A stretch of DNA of 64,000 nucleotides from Caviibacterium pharyngocola (lineage in GTDB: Bacteria; Pseudomonadota; Gammaproteobacteria; Enterobacterales; Pasteurellaceae): contig NZ_PHGZ01000013.1 in NCBI RefSeq assembly GCF_002795405.1, forward strand, positions 334,860 through 398,859, given 5' to 3'. The translations under genes and the position numbers were made by a program. Of this stretch, positions 37,067-43,264 are shown piece by piece. Each line of letters begins with the position of its first letter. Position 1 is the first letter of the stretch. The notes under the pieces are model-generated. The model did not search any database. It saw nothing but the letters and a program-made list of their open reading frames with translations, and was not told the origin of the DNA.

Positions 37067-38056
37067 GTGAAATTAGACGAGATAGCCAAACTTGCCGGGG
37101 TTTCGCGTACCACGGTCAGTTATGTAGTGAACGGCAAAGCGAAGCAATATCGCGTAAGTGATAAAACCATCGAACGCGTGCAAGCCTTAATTGAAGAACA
37201 CGATTTCAAACCGAACGCGATGGCGGCGGGTTTGCGTGCGGGAAAATCCAATACCATCGGTTTGATTATTCCCGATTTTGAAAACGTCAGTTATGCAAAA
37301 ATCGCCAACCAGCTGGAAAACCGATTTCGTCAATGCGGTTATCAATTACTGATTGCCTGCACCAACGATAATCCGGAAAACGAAATCGAATGCGCCAAGC
37401 ATTTATTTCGACGCCAAATCGACGCGCTTATCGTTTCTACCGCGTTGCCTGCGGATACACCGTTTTATCAGGAAAGTAACGTGCCCGTATTCGGTTTTGA
37501 CCGCCGTATTATTTCCGACGATGTGATCAATGTTCTCACGGATGATGAAGATGACGCATATCGTTTGGCAATGAATTTACGCAAAAAAAAGAAAGGCAAA
37601 TCGATTCTATTTTTCGGCGCGTTGCCTGATCTGCCGATTAGTCGCGAACGTGAACGCGGATTTCGCCGCGCGTTTTCGGACGATAAAAAAACGGAGATTG
37701 ATTACCTCTACGCTTCACGATTCCACAAAGAAGAAGCGGCGGAAATCTTCGAACAATGGTTGACGGAAAATCCGTTACCGCAGCGTATTTTTGTCACCTC
37801 CTTGACTTTGCTGCAAGGGGTGTTTCAAATTTTATTACGGCAACAAAAACGCATTCCGAAGGATCTGATTATCGCCACCTTCGGGGATCACGAAATGTTG
37901 GAAGTGCTGGGCAATGAAATTGTTTGCGCGGTGCAAAATCATCCGAAAATCGTGCAGTCCTTATTAAATTTGGTTATCAATAAGCTGAATAATAAGAAAA
38001 AAGCGACGGAGCAAAGTCCGATTTTGCGTGATATTAAATTTCATCATTATCGCTAG
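37067..38056 (+). CDS. fruR: LacI-family catabolite repressor/activator FruR (Cra)
   Basis: A 329-residue LacI/GalR-type regulator. The helix-turn-helix (1-22, KLDEIAKLAGVSRTTVSYVV) and hinge (NAMAAGLRAGKS) are nearly identical in pattern to E. coli Cra, which senses fructose-1-phosphate and controls glycolytic and gluconeogenic genes. The periplasmic-binding-like effector domain follows (about 60-329). The GTG at 37067 is chosen: it lies 5 bp after AAAGGAG and begins at the conserved VKLDEIA. A TTG 15 bp upstream overlaps the Shine-Dalgarno. No fructose operon is in the window, so its targets lie elsewhere. Confidence 0.9.
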   Translation: MKLDEIAKLAGVSRTTVSYVVNGKAKQYRVSDKTIERVQALIEEHDFKPNAMAAGLRAGKSNTIGLIIPDFENVSYAKIANQLENRFRQCGYQLLIACTNDNPENEIECAKHLFRRQIDALIVSTALPADTPFYQESNVPVFGFDRRIISDDVINVLTDDEDDAYRLAMNLRKKKKGKSILFFGALPDLPISRERERGFRRAFSDDKKTEIDYLYASRFHKEEAAEIFEQWLTENPLPQRIFVTSLTLLQGVFQILLRQQKRIPKDLIIATFGDHEMLEVLGNEIVCAVQNHPKIVQSLLNLVINKLNNKKKATEQSPILRDIKFHHYR

Positions 38057-38073
38057 AAAATCGTCAATCTATC

Positions 38074-38107
38074 GGGCGTTTGCATTTATCGGCGGACGCC
38101 CTTTTTA
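38074..38107 (+). terminator. Terminator after fruR
   Basis: GGGCGT (38074-38079) pairs with ACGCCC (38096-38101), followed by TTTTTATTC. It lies between the convergent fruR and sanA. Confidence 0.6.
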
Positions 38108-38112
38108 TTCGG

Positions 38113-38808
38113 TTATTGATTAACCGGCAGAGTGACGGGCGGCGGTAAAGGTTCCGGATTGCCTAAAAAGTGCGGTTCTTTTTCCACTAAAAGATCCCAA
38201 ACCGCTTGCAAGCGGGCGAAAAATTCGCGAAAACGCACGAAAGTATAACCTTCCGGATAATCGGCGGCAAAGCAAATGGCGTCAATGTTATGATATTTCG
38301 CGATAAATAAAGCGCGTTCGCAGTGAAATTTTTGCGTGATAATGGTAATGGAATGGGCTTTAAACACTTGATCCGCCCGAATCACGGAATCCAACGTACG
38401 AAAACCGGCGAAATCCATATACATAAAGGCTTCCGGTACGCCCATTTTACGCAAATCTTTGAACATTGTGCGCGGCTCGTTATATTCCACCGTGCGATTA
38501 TCGCCGCTGAGTAATAAATAATCTACTTTTCGGTTTTTAAACAGTTCGTTCGCCGCGCTCAATCGATTGGAATAAAACAAATTCGGCGTATTTTTGGCAA
38601 AATATTTCGATGTACCTAACACTACGCCGTAAGGGCGATTCGGAATCGTATCGACATTCGTATAAATACCTTGGCGAACATAAAAGCCAATCGCCTGATC
38701 GATAAAAATCAGTAAAAATACACACAAAAAAACCGCATAGACGCAATAACGCAACAGCTTTCGGACAAAGCTTTTGAGTAATTCGTTATGTAAAATCTTT
38801 ATGTTCAC
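38113..38808 (-). CDS. sanA: SanA-like envelope protein (DUF218)
   Basis: A 231-residue protein with one N-terminal transmembrane helix (about 20-45, YCVYAVFLCVFLLIFIDQ) and a DUF218 domain outside it. It resembles E. coli SanA, needed for normal outer-membrane barrier function (vancomycin exclusion) at high temperature. Conserved segments include GVVLGTSKYF, YLLLSGDNRTVEYNEP, FAGFRTLDSVIRA and ITQKFHCERALFIA. Biochemical activity is not defined. Confidence 0.9.
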   Translation of the reverse strand: MNIKILHNELLKSFVRKLLRYCVYAVFLCVFLLIFIDQAIGFYVRQGIYTNVDTIPNRPYGVVLGTSKYFAKNTPNLFYSNRLSAANELFKNRKVDYLLLSGDNRTVEYNEPRTMFKDLRKMGVPEAFMYMDFAGFRTLDSVIRADQVFKAHSITIITQKFHCERALFIAKYHNIDAICFAADYPEGYTFVRFREFFARLQAVWDLLVEKEPHFLGNPEPLPPPVTLPVNQ

Positions 38809-38894
38809 GTCGCTCCGACCTTAGGATAAAACAGGCTTCTTACCCGTCAACATAATGAAAAACGCCGGCAAATTCAAGTTTAATTTGTCAAATG

Positions 38895-38918
38895 AAACGT
38901 CTGGAAGTTTAGACGTCT
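38895..38918 (+). promoter_or_regulatory. MetJ operator: three tandem met boxes
   Basis: Three contiguous 8-mers read AAACGTCT (38895-38902), GGAAGTTT (38903-38910) and AGACGTCT (38911-38918). The last equals the MetJ consensus and the first differs at one base; the middle is weaker. The array lies just upstream of the metX promoter, as in methionine-repressed genes. Confidence 0.8.
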
Positions 38919-38926
38919 AAAATTTC

Positions 38927-38955
38927 TTGACAATAAATAGCGGTAGCGGTAGTTT
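38927..38955 (+). promoter_or_regulatory. metX promoter
   Basis: TTGACA (38927-38932), a perfect -35 box, is followed after 17 bp by TAGTTT (38950-38955). It sits immediately downstream of the met boxes, so bound MetJ would block RNA polymerase. Confidence 0.6.
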
Positions 38956-39011
38956 ATGCAACAGGAATCGACAGCTCGATCTGTCGCGTGTAATTGGTTA
39001 TGGAATAGGCA

Positions 39012-40097
39012 ATGGCAGTACAAAAAGTCACACTTTTTACCCAATCCCCTTTAAAGTTAGCATTGGGCGGAGAACTTGAGCAAATTGACATTGCTTATCA
39101 AACCTATGGCAAATTAAATGCAGAAAAAAGCAACGCCGTTTTGATTTGCCACGCCTTAACCGGCGATGCCGAACCGTATTTTGAGGACAAATCGCAAAGC
39201 GGTTGGTGGCAAAGTTTTATGGGCGACGGCTTAGCCTTGGATACCTCGCGCTATTTTTTCATTTGTTCCAACGTTCTGGGCGGTTGTAAAGGCACGACTG
39301 GGCCTTCTTCGCTTAATCCTAAAACCGGTGCGCCTTACGGCAGTCAGTTTCCGCATATCGTGGTGCAAGATTTGGTTAAAGTACAAAAAGCACTATTGGA
39401 TTTTTTGCAAATTGACCGTTTATATGCGGTGATCGGCGGATCTTTCGGCGGAATGCAGGCAACTCAATGGGCGATTGATTATCCCGACGCAGTGGAAAAC
39501 GTCATTAATCTTTGTTCTTCTTTATATTTCAGCGCGGAAGCCATCGGATTTAATCACGTTATGCGTCAAGCGGTGATCAACGATCCGAATTTCAATAACG
39601 GCGATTATTATGACGGCGAACCGCCGTTAAAAGGATTGTCTATAGCGCGGATGCTCGGAATGCTGACTTATCGCACGGATTTACAACTGGCAAAAGCTTT
39701 CGGACGGGCGACAAAGGCGGAAGGGCAGTTCTGGGGCGATTATTTTCAGGTGGAATCTTATTTAAGTTATCAAGGCAAGAAGTTTCTGGATCGTTTTGAC
39801 GCCAATACCTACCTTCATTTGCTGCGTGCATTAGATTTGTATGATCCCGCGCTTGGCTATGAGAATTTAAAAAGCGCCTTATCGCGCATTAAAGCACGTT
39901 ATACTTTGGTCGGCGTAACGAACGATCAACTATTTAAAATCATTGACGTGCGCAAAAGCAAAGAATTGCTAGAACAGCACAGCGTCAATTTAAATTACCA
40001 CGAATTTCCGTCCGATTACGGACACGATGCGTTTTTGGTGGACTACGATTTCTTCGAACCGCGTATTCGTTCCGGTTTGGAATATGATAGTAAATAA
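39012..40097 (+). CDS. metX: Homoserine O-acetyltransferase
   Basis: A 361-residue alpha/beta-hydrolase-fold enzyme that acetylates homoserine with acetyl-CoA, committing it to methionine synthesis by the MetX route (instead of the MetA succinyl route of E. coli). The nucleophile elbow is GGSFGGMQA with Ser144, and the catalytic histidine is His338 in DYGHDAFL. MetX and homoserine O-succinyltransferases of this fold are hard to separate by eye; acetyl specificity is assumed from Pasteurellaceae homologues. It is monocistronic, behind MetJ boxes. Confidence 0.9.
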   Translation: MAVQKVTLFTQSPLKLALGGELEQIDIAYQTYGKLNAEKSNAVLICHALTGDAEPYFEDKSQSGWWQSFMGDGLALDTSRYFFICSNVLGGCKGTTGPSSLNPKTGAPYGSQFPHIVVQDLVKVQKALLDFLQIDRLYAVIGGSFGGMQATQWAIDYPDAVENVINLCSSLYFSAEAIGFNHVMRQAVINDPNFNNGDYYDGEPPLKGLSIARMLGMLTYRTDLQLAKAFGRATKAEGQFWGDYFQVESYLSYQGKKFLDRFDANTYLHLLRALDLYDPALGYENLKSALSRIKARYTLVGVTNDQLFKIIDVRKSKELLEQHSVNLNYHEFPSDYGHDAFLVDYDFFEPRIRSGLEYDSK

Positions 40098-40120
40098 CCG
40101 CAAAAGTGCGGTTATTTTTT
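40096..40120. terminator. Terminator shared by metX and folK
   Basis: AACCGCA (40096-40102) and TGCGGTT (40107-40113) form a stem around an uptake signal, followed by ATTTTTTC. It overlaps both convergent stop codons. Confidence 0.7.
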
Positions 40121-40594
40121 CAGGATTTTCATTTGATGATCGGCAAAGCGAGCGGCTAAATCCGTTAATTTTTCGCCGTCGGGTAAAACAAGTTGCGGCG
40201 CAATTTCATATAACGGCACGATCACGAATTCGCGATTTTTCATATCATAATGCGGCAGGGTTAAGCGCTCGCTTTGTAATATCAATTCATCATACAGCAA
40301 AATATCCAAATCTAAAGTGCGTTCGCCCCAACGGCGTAGGCGAACGCGCCCTTGCGTGTTTTCAATGTGCTGTAGCGCATCCAGTAGCGCCAAAGGTGCT
40401 AATTCGGTTTGCAAACAGGCGACCGCATTCACATAATCCGGTTGATCTTGCGGGCCTAACGGGCGGCTTTGATAAAAAGAACTGACCGCACTTAGCGTTG
40501 AATCGGGCAGTTGCGTCAGTGCGACAAGCGCTTGGTTCAACTGCTCGATCGGCGTATTTAAATTGCTGCCTAGGGCGATATAAACGGTTTTCAT
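40112..40594 (-). CDS. folK: 2-amino-4-hydroxy-6-hydroxymethyldihydropteridine pyrophosphokinase
   Basis: A 160-residue folate-pathway kinase that transfers pyrophosphate from ATP to hydroxymethyldihydropterin. The family pattern is complete: YIALGSNLNTP at the start, SSFYQSRPLGPQDQPDYVNA, and the signature RWGERTLDLDILLYD. The ATG at 40594 overlaps the pcnB stop (ATGA type), indicating translational coupling. Longer upstream frames only read into pcnB. Confidence 0.96.
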   Translation of the reverse strand: MKTVYIALGSNLNTPIEQLNQALVALTQLPDSTLSAVSSFYQSRPLGPQDQPDYVNAVACLQTELAPLALLDALQHIENTQGRVRLRRWGERTLDLDILLYDELILQSERLTLPHYDMKNREFVIVPLYEIAPQLVLPDGEKLTDLAARFADHQMKILKK

Positions 40595-42081
40595 TGTTGT
40601 ATCGGTTTCGGTTTGGTGCGTTTTCTCGAACGATAGAATTTTTTCTTCGGTTTCGGATGTAAACGCTGTTGTTCTTTGATTAAATCGGAACGTTGGTCGC
40701 CGTTGCTTAATTGATATTCGTGCCACCACGCGGCAAGTTCAATGCAATCGCCGCCCTCGATTTGCGCGCGCATTACCAATAAATCGAACGCTGCGCGGAA
40801 TTTCGGATGTCCCATTGTTCTTAACGGCGCATTGCCCGTGCGTTTTAATAATTGCAACTGCAAAAACCAAATATCCCGAATGGTTGCGGTATGTCGACGC
40901 GGTGCAGCAAGTGCGGTGCAAAATGCGTCCAAAATATCGTTGCCGGCTAGGGCGTGTGCATCGTGATTATTGAGTCCGCCTTCATTTTTAAGAATCTCTA
41001 CTTTTTCGCGTAGCGGATACCAGAAAAAGGCGGCGAATAAAAATGCCGGATTAATACGCAATTTATCGGCAACACGTTCGTCCGTGGAAGTTAACGCGGC
41101 GATAATCATTCGCTCGGCAAAGCTGTCGGCTTTTTCGGTGAAATAAGGCATTAATGCGGGAAACAGCTGTTCGAACAAGCCGTAATCGCGCAATAATCGA
41201 TAGGTTTTTACGCCGTATCCGGCTTGTAATAATTTTAAACTTTCGTCAAACAAACGTGCCGGCGGAATATTTTTCAGTAAATGTGCCAACTGTTTAATCG
41301 GCGTTTCGCTCGGTTTATCCAAAAACATATCCAATTTCGCCATAAAACGAACGGAACGCAACATTCGCACAGGATCTTCCTGATAACGCGTCACCGGATC
41401 GCCGATCAAACGAAGTTTGCCGTTTTTCAGATCTTCTAAACCGTTGAAATAATCGCGCAAGGTGTTGTCTTGCGGATTGTAATAAAGTGCATTAACGGTA
41501 AAATCGCGCCGCGCCGCATCTTGTTCCAACGTACCGTACACATTATCGCGCAGCAACATTCCTTCTTCGCTTTGTTTCGCTTGTTTTTCATTGTGCATAT
41601 CGCTGTGATTGGCGCGAAAGGTCGCCACTTCAATAATATCGCGTCCGAACATAACGTGCGCCAAACGAAAACGCCGCCCCACCAGACGGCATTGGCGTTG
41701 AAAAATCCCTTGAATTTGTTCCGGACGGGCGTTGGTTGCCACATCGAAATCTTTCGGATGTTTGCCTAATAATAAATCGCGCAAACAGCCGCCGACGATA
41801 TAGGCTTCAAATCCTTGGCGGTGCAGTTTTTCCACCACGCTTAAAGCGTTTTTGCTGAACATTCGTGCACTAATGCCGTATTGCGAAGCTTTAATGCAAT
41901 GTTTATCGAAACGGAGCGGTGCGGCGGGTTTTGTTGTGGCGGACGGCTGAACGAATGTCGGTTCGTTACGTTCCGGCATCGGATGAGAGAGCTGTGTTTT
42001 GCTAAAATCCGTTTTATGTTTTTTTTCTTCCGCTGCGGCGGAGGTTTTCTTTTTAAACAGATTCGTGATTAATTTTAAAAT
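40591..42081 (-). CDS. pcnB: Poly(A) polymerase I, initiating at AUU
   Basis: A nucleotidyltransferase that adds poly(A) tails to RNA 3' ends and so controls RNA decay. From the ATG at 41979 the product would be 462 residues. The frame stays open for 34 more codons upstream, up to a TAG at 42093-42091, and the first plausible start after that stop is ATT at 42081-42079. It is preceded by AGAGG six bases away. The added N-terminus (ILKLITNLFKKKTSAAAEE) aligns with the E. coli PcnB start FTRVANFCRKVLSREESE, and E. coli pcnB is known to start at AUU. The 496-residue protein has the GG-motif and catalytic Asp pair (VGGCLRDLLLGKHPKDFDV), RNA-binding RRDFTVNALYY, and a basic C-terminal tail (RSRKRTKPKP). 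It overlaps folK by 4 bp. Confidence 0.88.
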   Translation of the reverse strand: MLKLITNLFKKKTSAAAEEKKHKTDFSKTQLSHPMPERNEPTFVQPSATTKPAAPLRFDKHCIKASQYGISARMFSKNALSVVEKLHRQGFEAYIVGGCLRDLLLGKHPKDFDVATNARPEQIQGIFQRQCRLVGRRFRLAHVMFGRDIIEVATFRANHSDMHNEKQAKQSEEGMLLRDNVYGTLEQDAARRDFTVNALYYNPQDNTLRDYFNGLEDLKNGKLRLIGDPVTRYQEDPVRMLRSVRFMAKLDMFLDKPSETPIKQLAHLLKNIPPARLFDESLKLLQAGYGVKTYRLLRDYGLFEQLFPALMPYFTEKADSFAERMIIAALTSTDERVADKLRINPAFLFAAFFWYPLREKVEILKNEGGLNNHDAHALAGNDILDAFCTALAAPRRHTATIRDIWFLQLQLLKRTGNAPLRTMGHPKFRAAFDLLVMRAQIEGGDCIELAAWWHEYQLSNGDQRSDLIKEQQRLHPKPKKKFYRSRKRTKPKPIQQ

Positions 42082-42116
42082 GGTGAACCTCTAAAAATTT
42101 AATGCTTATGTAAGTT

Positions 42117-42148
42117 AAAAGTGCGGTAAAAATGACCGCACTTTTTTA
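42117..42148 (-). terminator. Uptake-signal-pair hairpin between dksA and pcnB
   Basis: AAAAGTGCGGT (42117-42127) pairs with ACCGCACTTTT (42135-42145), with A/T runs on both sides. It separates dksA from the pcnB-folK unit. Confidence 0.8.
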
Positions 42149-42220
42149 AAATAAACAATGGATACGACTTATTATAAAATAAGTTCGCAGAACCGATCAA
42201 ACGATAATCGAATCGCCGGA

Positions 42221-42658
42221 TTAGCCGACCATTTGTTTTTCGCGAATTTCGGCTAAGGTTTTGCAATCGATACATAAATCGGCGGTCGGACGCGCTTCTA
42301 AGCGGCGAATACCGATTTCCACACCGCAAGATTCGCAGTAACCGAAATCTTCCGTGTCTAATTTTTTCAAGGTATGCTCGATTTTTTTCATTAATTTACG
42401 TTCGCGATCACGAGTGCGTAATTCCAAGCTGAATTCTTCCTCTTGCGTCGCACGATCAGCGGGATCCGGAAAGTTTGAAGCCTCGTCTTGCATATGTGCG
42501 ACAGTTCGTGATGTTTCTTCACGAATTTGATCGTGCCAAGCTTGCAGGATTTTTCTGAAATGAAGCACTTGTTCTTCATTCATATATTCTTCGCCTTCTT
42601 TCGGTTGGTACGGCTCTACACCCGCTAAGGCTAATAAACTTAAAGAAGCGTTGGTCAT
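42221..42658 (-). CDS. dksA: RNA polymerase-binding transcription factor DksA
   Basis: A 145-residue factor that binds the RNA polymerase secondary channel and, with ppGpp, adjusts rRNA and biosynthetic promoters. It has the coiled-coil with the tip acidic pair in [13 protein letters not shown], and the four-cysteine zinc finger [18 protein letters not shown] ... CIDC. It is close to E. coli DksA, with a shorter N-terminus. It lies upstream of pcnB on the same strand. Confidence 0.97.
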   Translation of the reverse strand: MTNASLSLLALAGVEPYQPKEGEEYMNEEQVLHFRKILQAWHDQIREETSRTVAHMQDEASNFPDPADRATQEEEFSLELRTRDRERKLMKKIEHTLKKLDTEDFGYCESCGVEIGIRRLEARPTADLCIDCKTLAEIREKQMVG

Positions 42659-42852
42659 TTGTATCTCCTAATAAAAATTCATCCATTTAACTGGTTCCAA
42701 ACCCTATTTTTAGCGGTAAGCAAACCGGTTGCCGACACGAAAATCCCATTAAACGGACAGGGCTTTTTTAAAGGCGTTATAAATAGCAGAAGTTGATATA
42801 ATTAGCAAATGAATTTACTTAAGATGACAGTTTTTACAAAAATAAATCTTAA

Positions 42853-42874
42853 TTTTGCGATCCGCTTGGCAAAA
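42853..42874. promoter_or_regulatory. Possible second, degenerate CRP-S site
   Basis: TTTTGCGATCC joined to GCTTGGCAAAA makes a 22-bp element. The left half matches the Pasteurellaceae CRP-S core exactly; the right keeps only the distal G-CAAAA. No gene starts close by on either strand, so its function is doubtful. Confidence 0.3.
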
Positions 42875-43001
42875 TTGAAATATTTTACGGTTATTTCGCC
42901 GATGATTTATAGCGCGAATCGAAATAAAAAACTGTTTGTCTGCGTAAAGAACTTGTTGAGCTTATGAGTTTGATATTTAATCAAAAACGCTACTTTTTTA
43001 T

Positions 43002-43117
43002 CCTAGCACGACAAAGTCGTACTAGGTTAATCATAAGTAAGCGGCTTTGCCGCTTATTTTATGCTGGCAAAGCCACCAACTTATAATTAACCGATTGCGA
43101 CCTATGGTCGCTGTCGG
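43002..43117. repeat. Cluster of four short-loop palindromes
   Basis: Four hairpins, each with a 3-base loop, follow one another. H1 is 43002-43026 (11-bp stem, one G-T mismatch, loop AAA). H2 is 43038-43056 (8 bp, loop TTT). H3 is 43065-43075 (4 bp, loop AAA). H4 is 43097-43111 (6 bp, loop TAT), extended by CCGA/TCGG flanks. H2 and H3 are enclosed by an imperfect 14-bp inverted repeat (43025-43038 with 43079-43092, one mismatch). The whole can fold as a branched cruciform. Origin and function are unknown; a REP- or MITE-like element is the simplest guess. Confidence 0.65.
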
Positions 43118-43175
43118 ACAAAAAGCCTAATTAATTCAGCAGATATATAGAGATTTTTGCCGATATAAATTTCTT

Positions 43176-43197
43176 TTTTGCGTACCGGATCGCAAAA
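43176..43197 (+). promoter_or_regulatory. CRP-S competence operator of comEC
   Basis: The 22-bp element TTTTGCGTACC-GGATCGCAAAA matches the CRP-S site of H. influenzae competence genes, which requires both CRP and Sxy (TfoX). The right half is perfect; the left differs at two inner bases. If it works at -41.5, transcription would begin near 43228, which supports the comEC start at 43265 and excludes earlier ATGs. Confidence 0.85.
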
Positions 43198-43264
43198 AAT
43201 GGCGAAATATTTGGCATTGTGCGACGAATCTTTTCATCATTGCGATAAAAAAAGAATACGAACG

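Larger units (their letters stand above)
42659..43175. other. Long intergenic region between dksA and comEC
   Basis: This stretch between divergent dksA and comEC holds no supported gene. It contains a partial CRP-S-like site (42853-42874), a cluster of four triloop palindromes (43002-43117) and, at its right end, the comEC CRP-S operator. A 40-codon frame starting at 42964 runs through the palindromes but has no ribosome-binding site. Confidence 0.7.

Noticed and set aside
42964..43086. A 40-codon open frame (MSLIFNQKRYFFIL...) through the palindrome cluster
   Set aside because: No ribosome-binding site, and its residues simply translate the palindromes; better explained by non-coding structure.
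43178..43264. Earlier comEC starts at 43178 and 43199
   Set aside because: They lie within or next to the CRP-S operator, upstream of the transcription start it implies.
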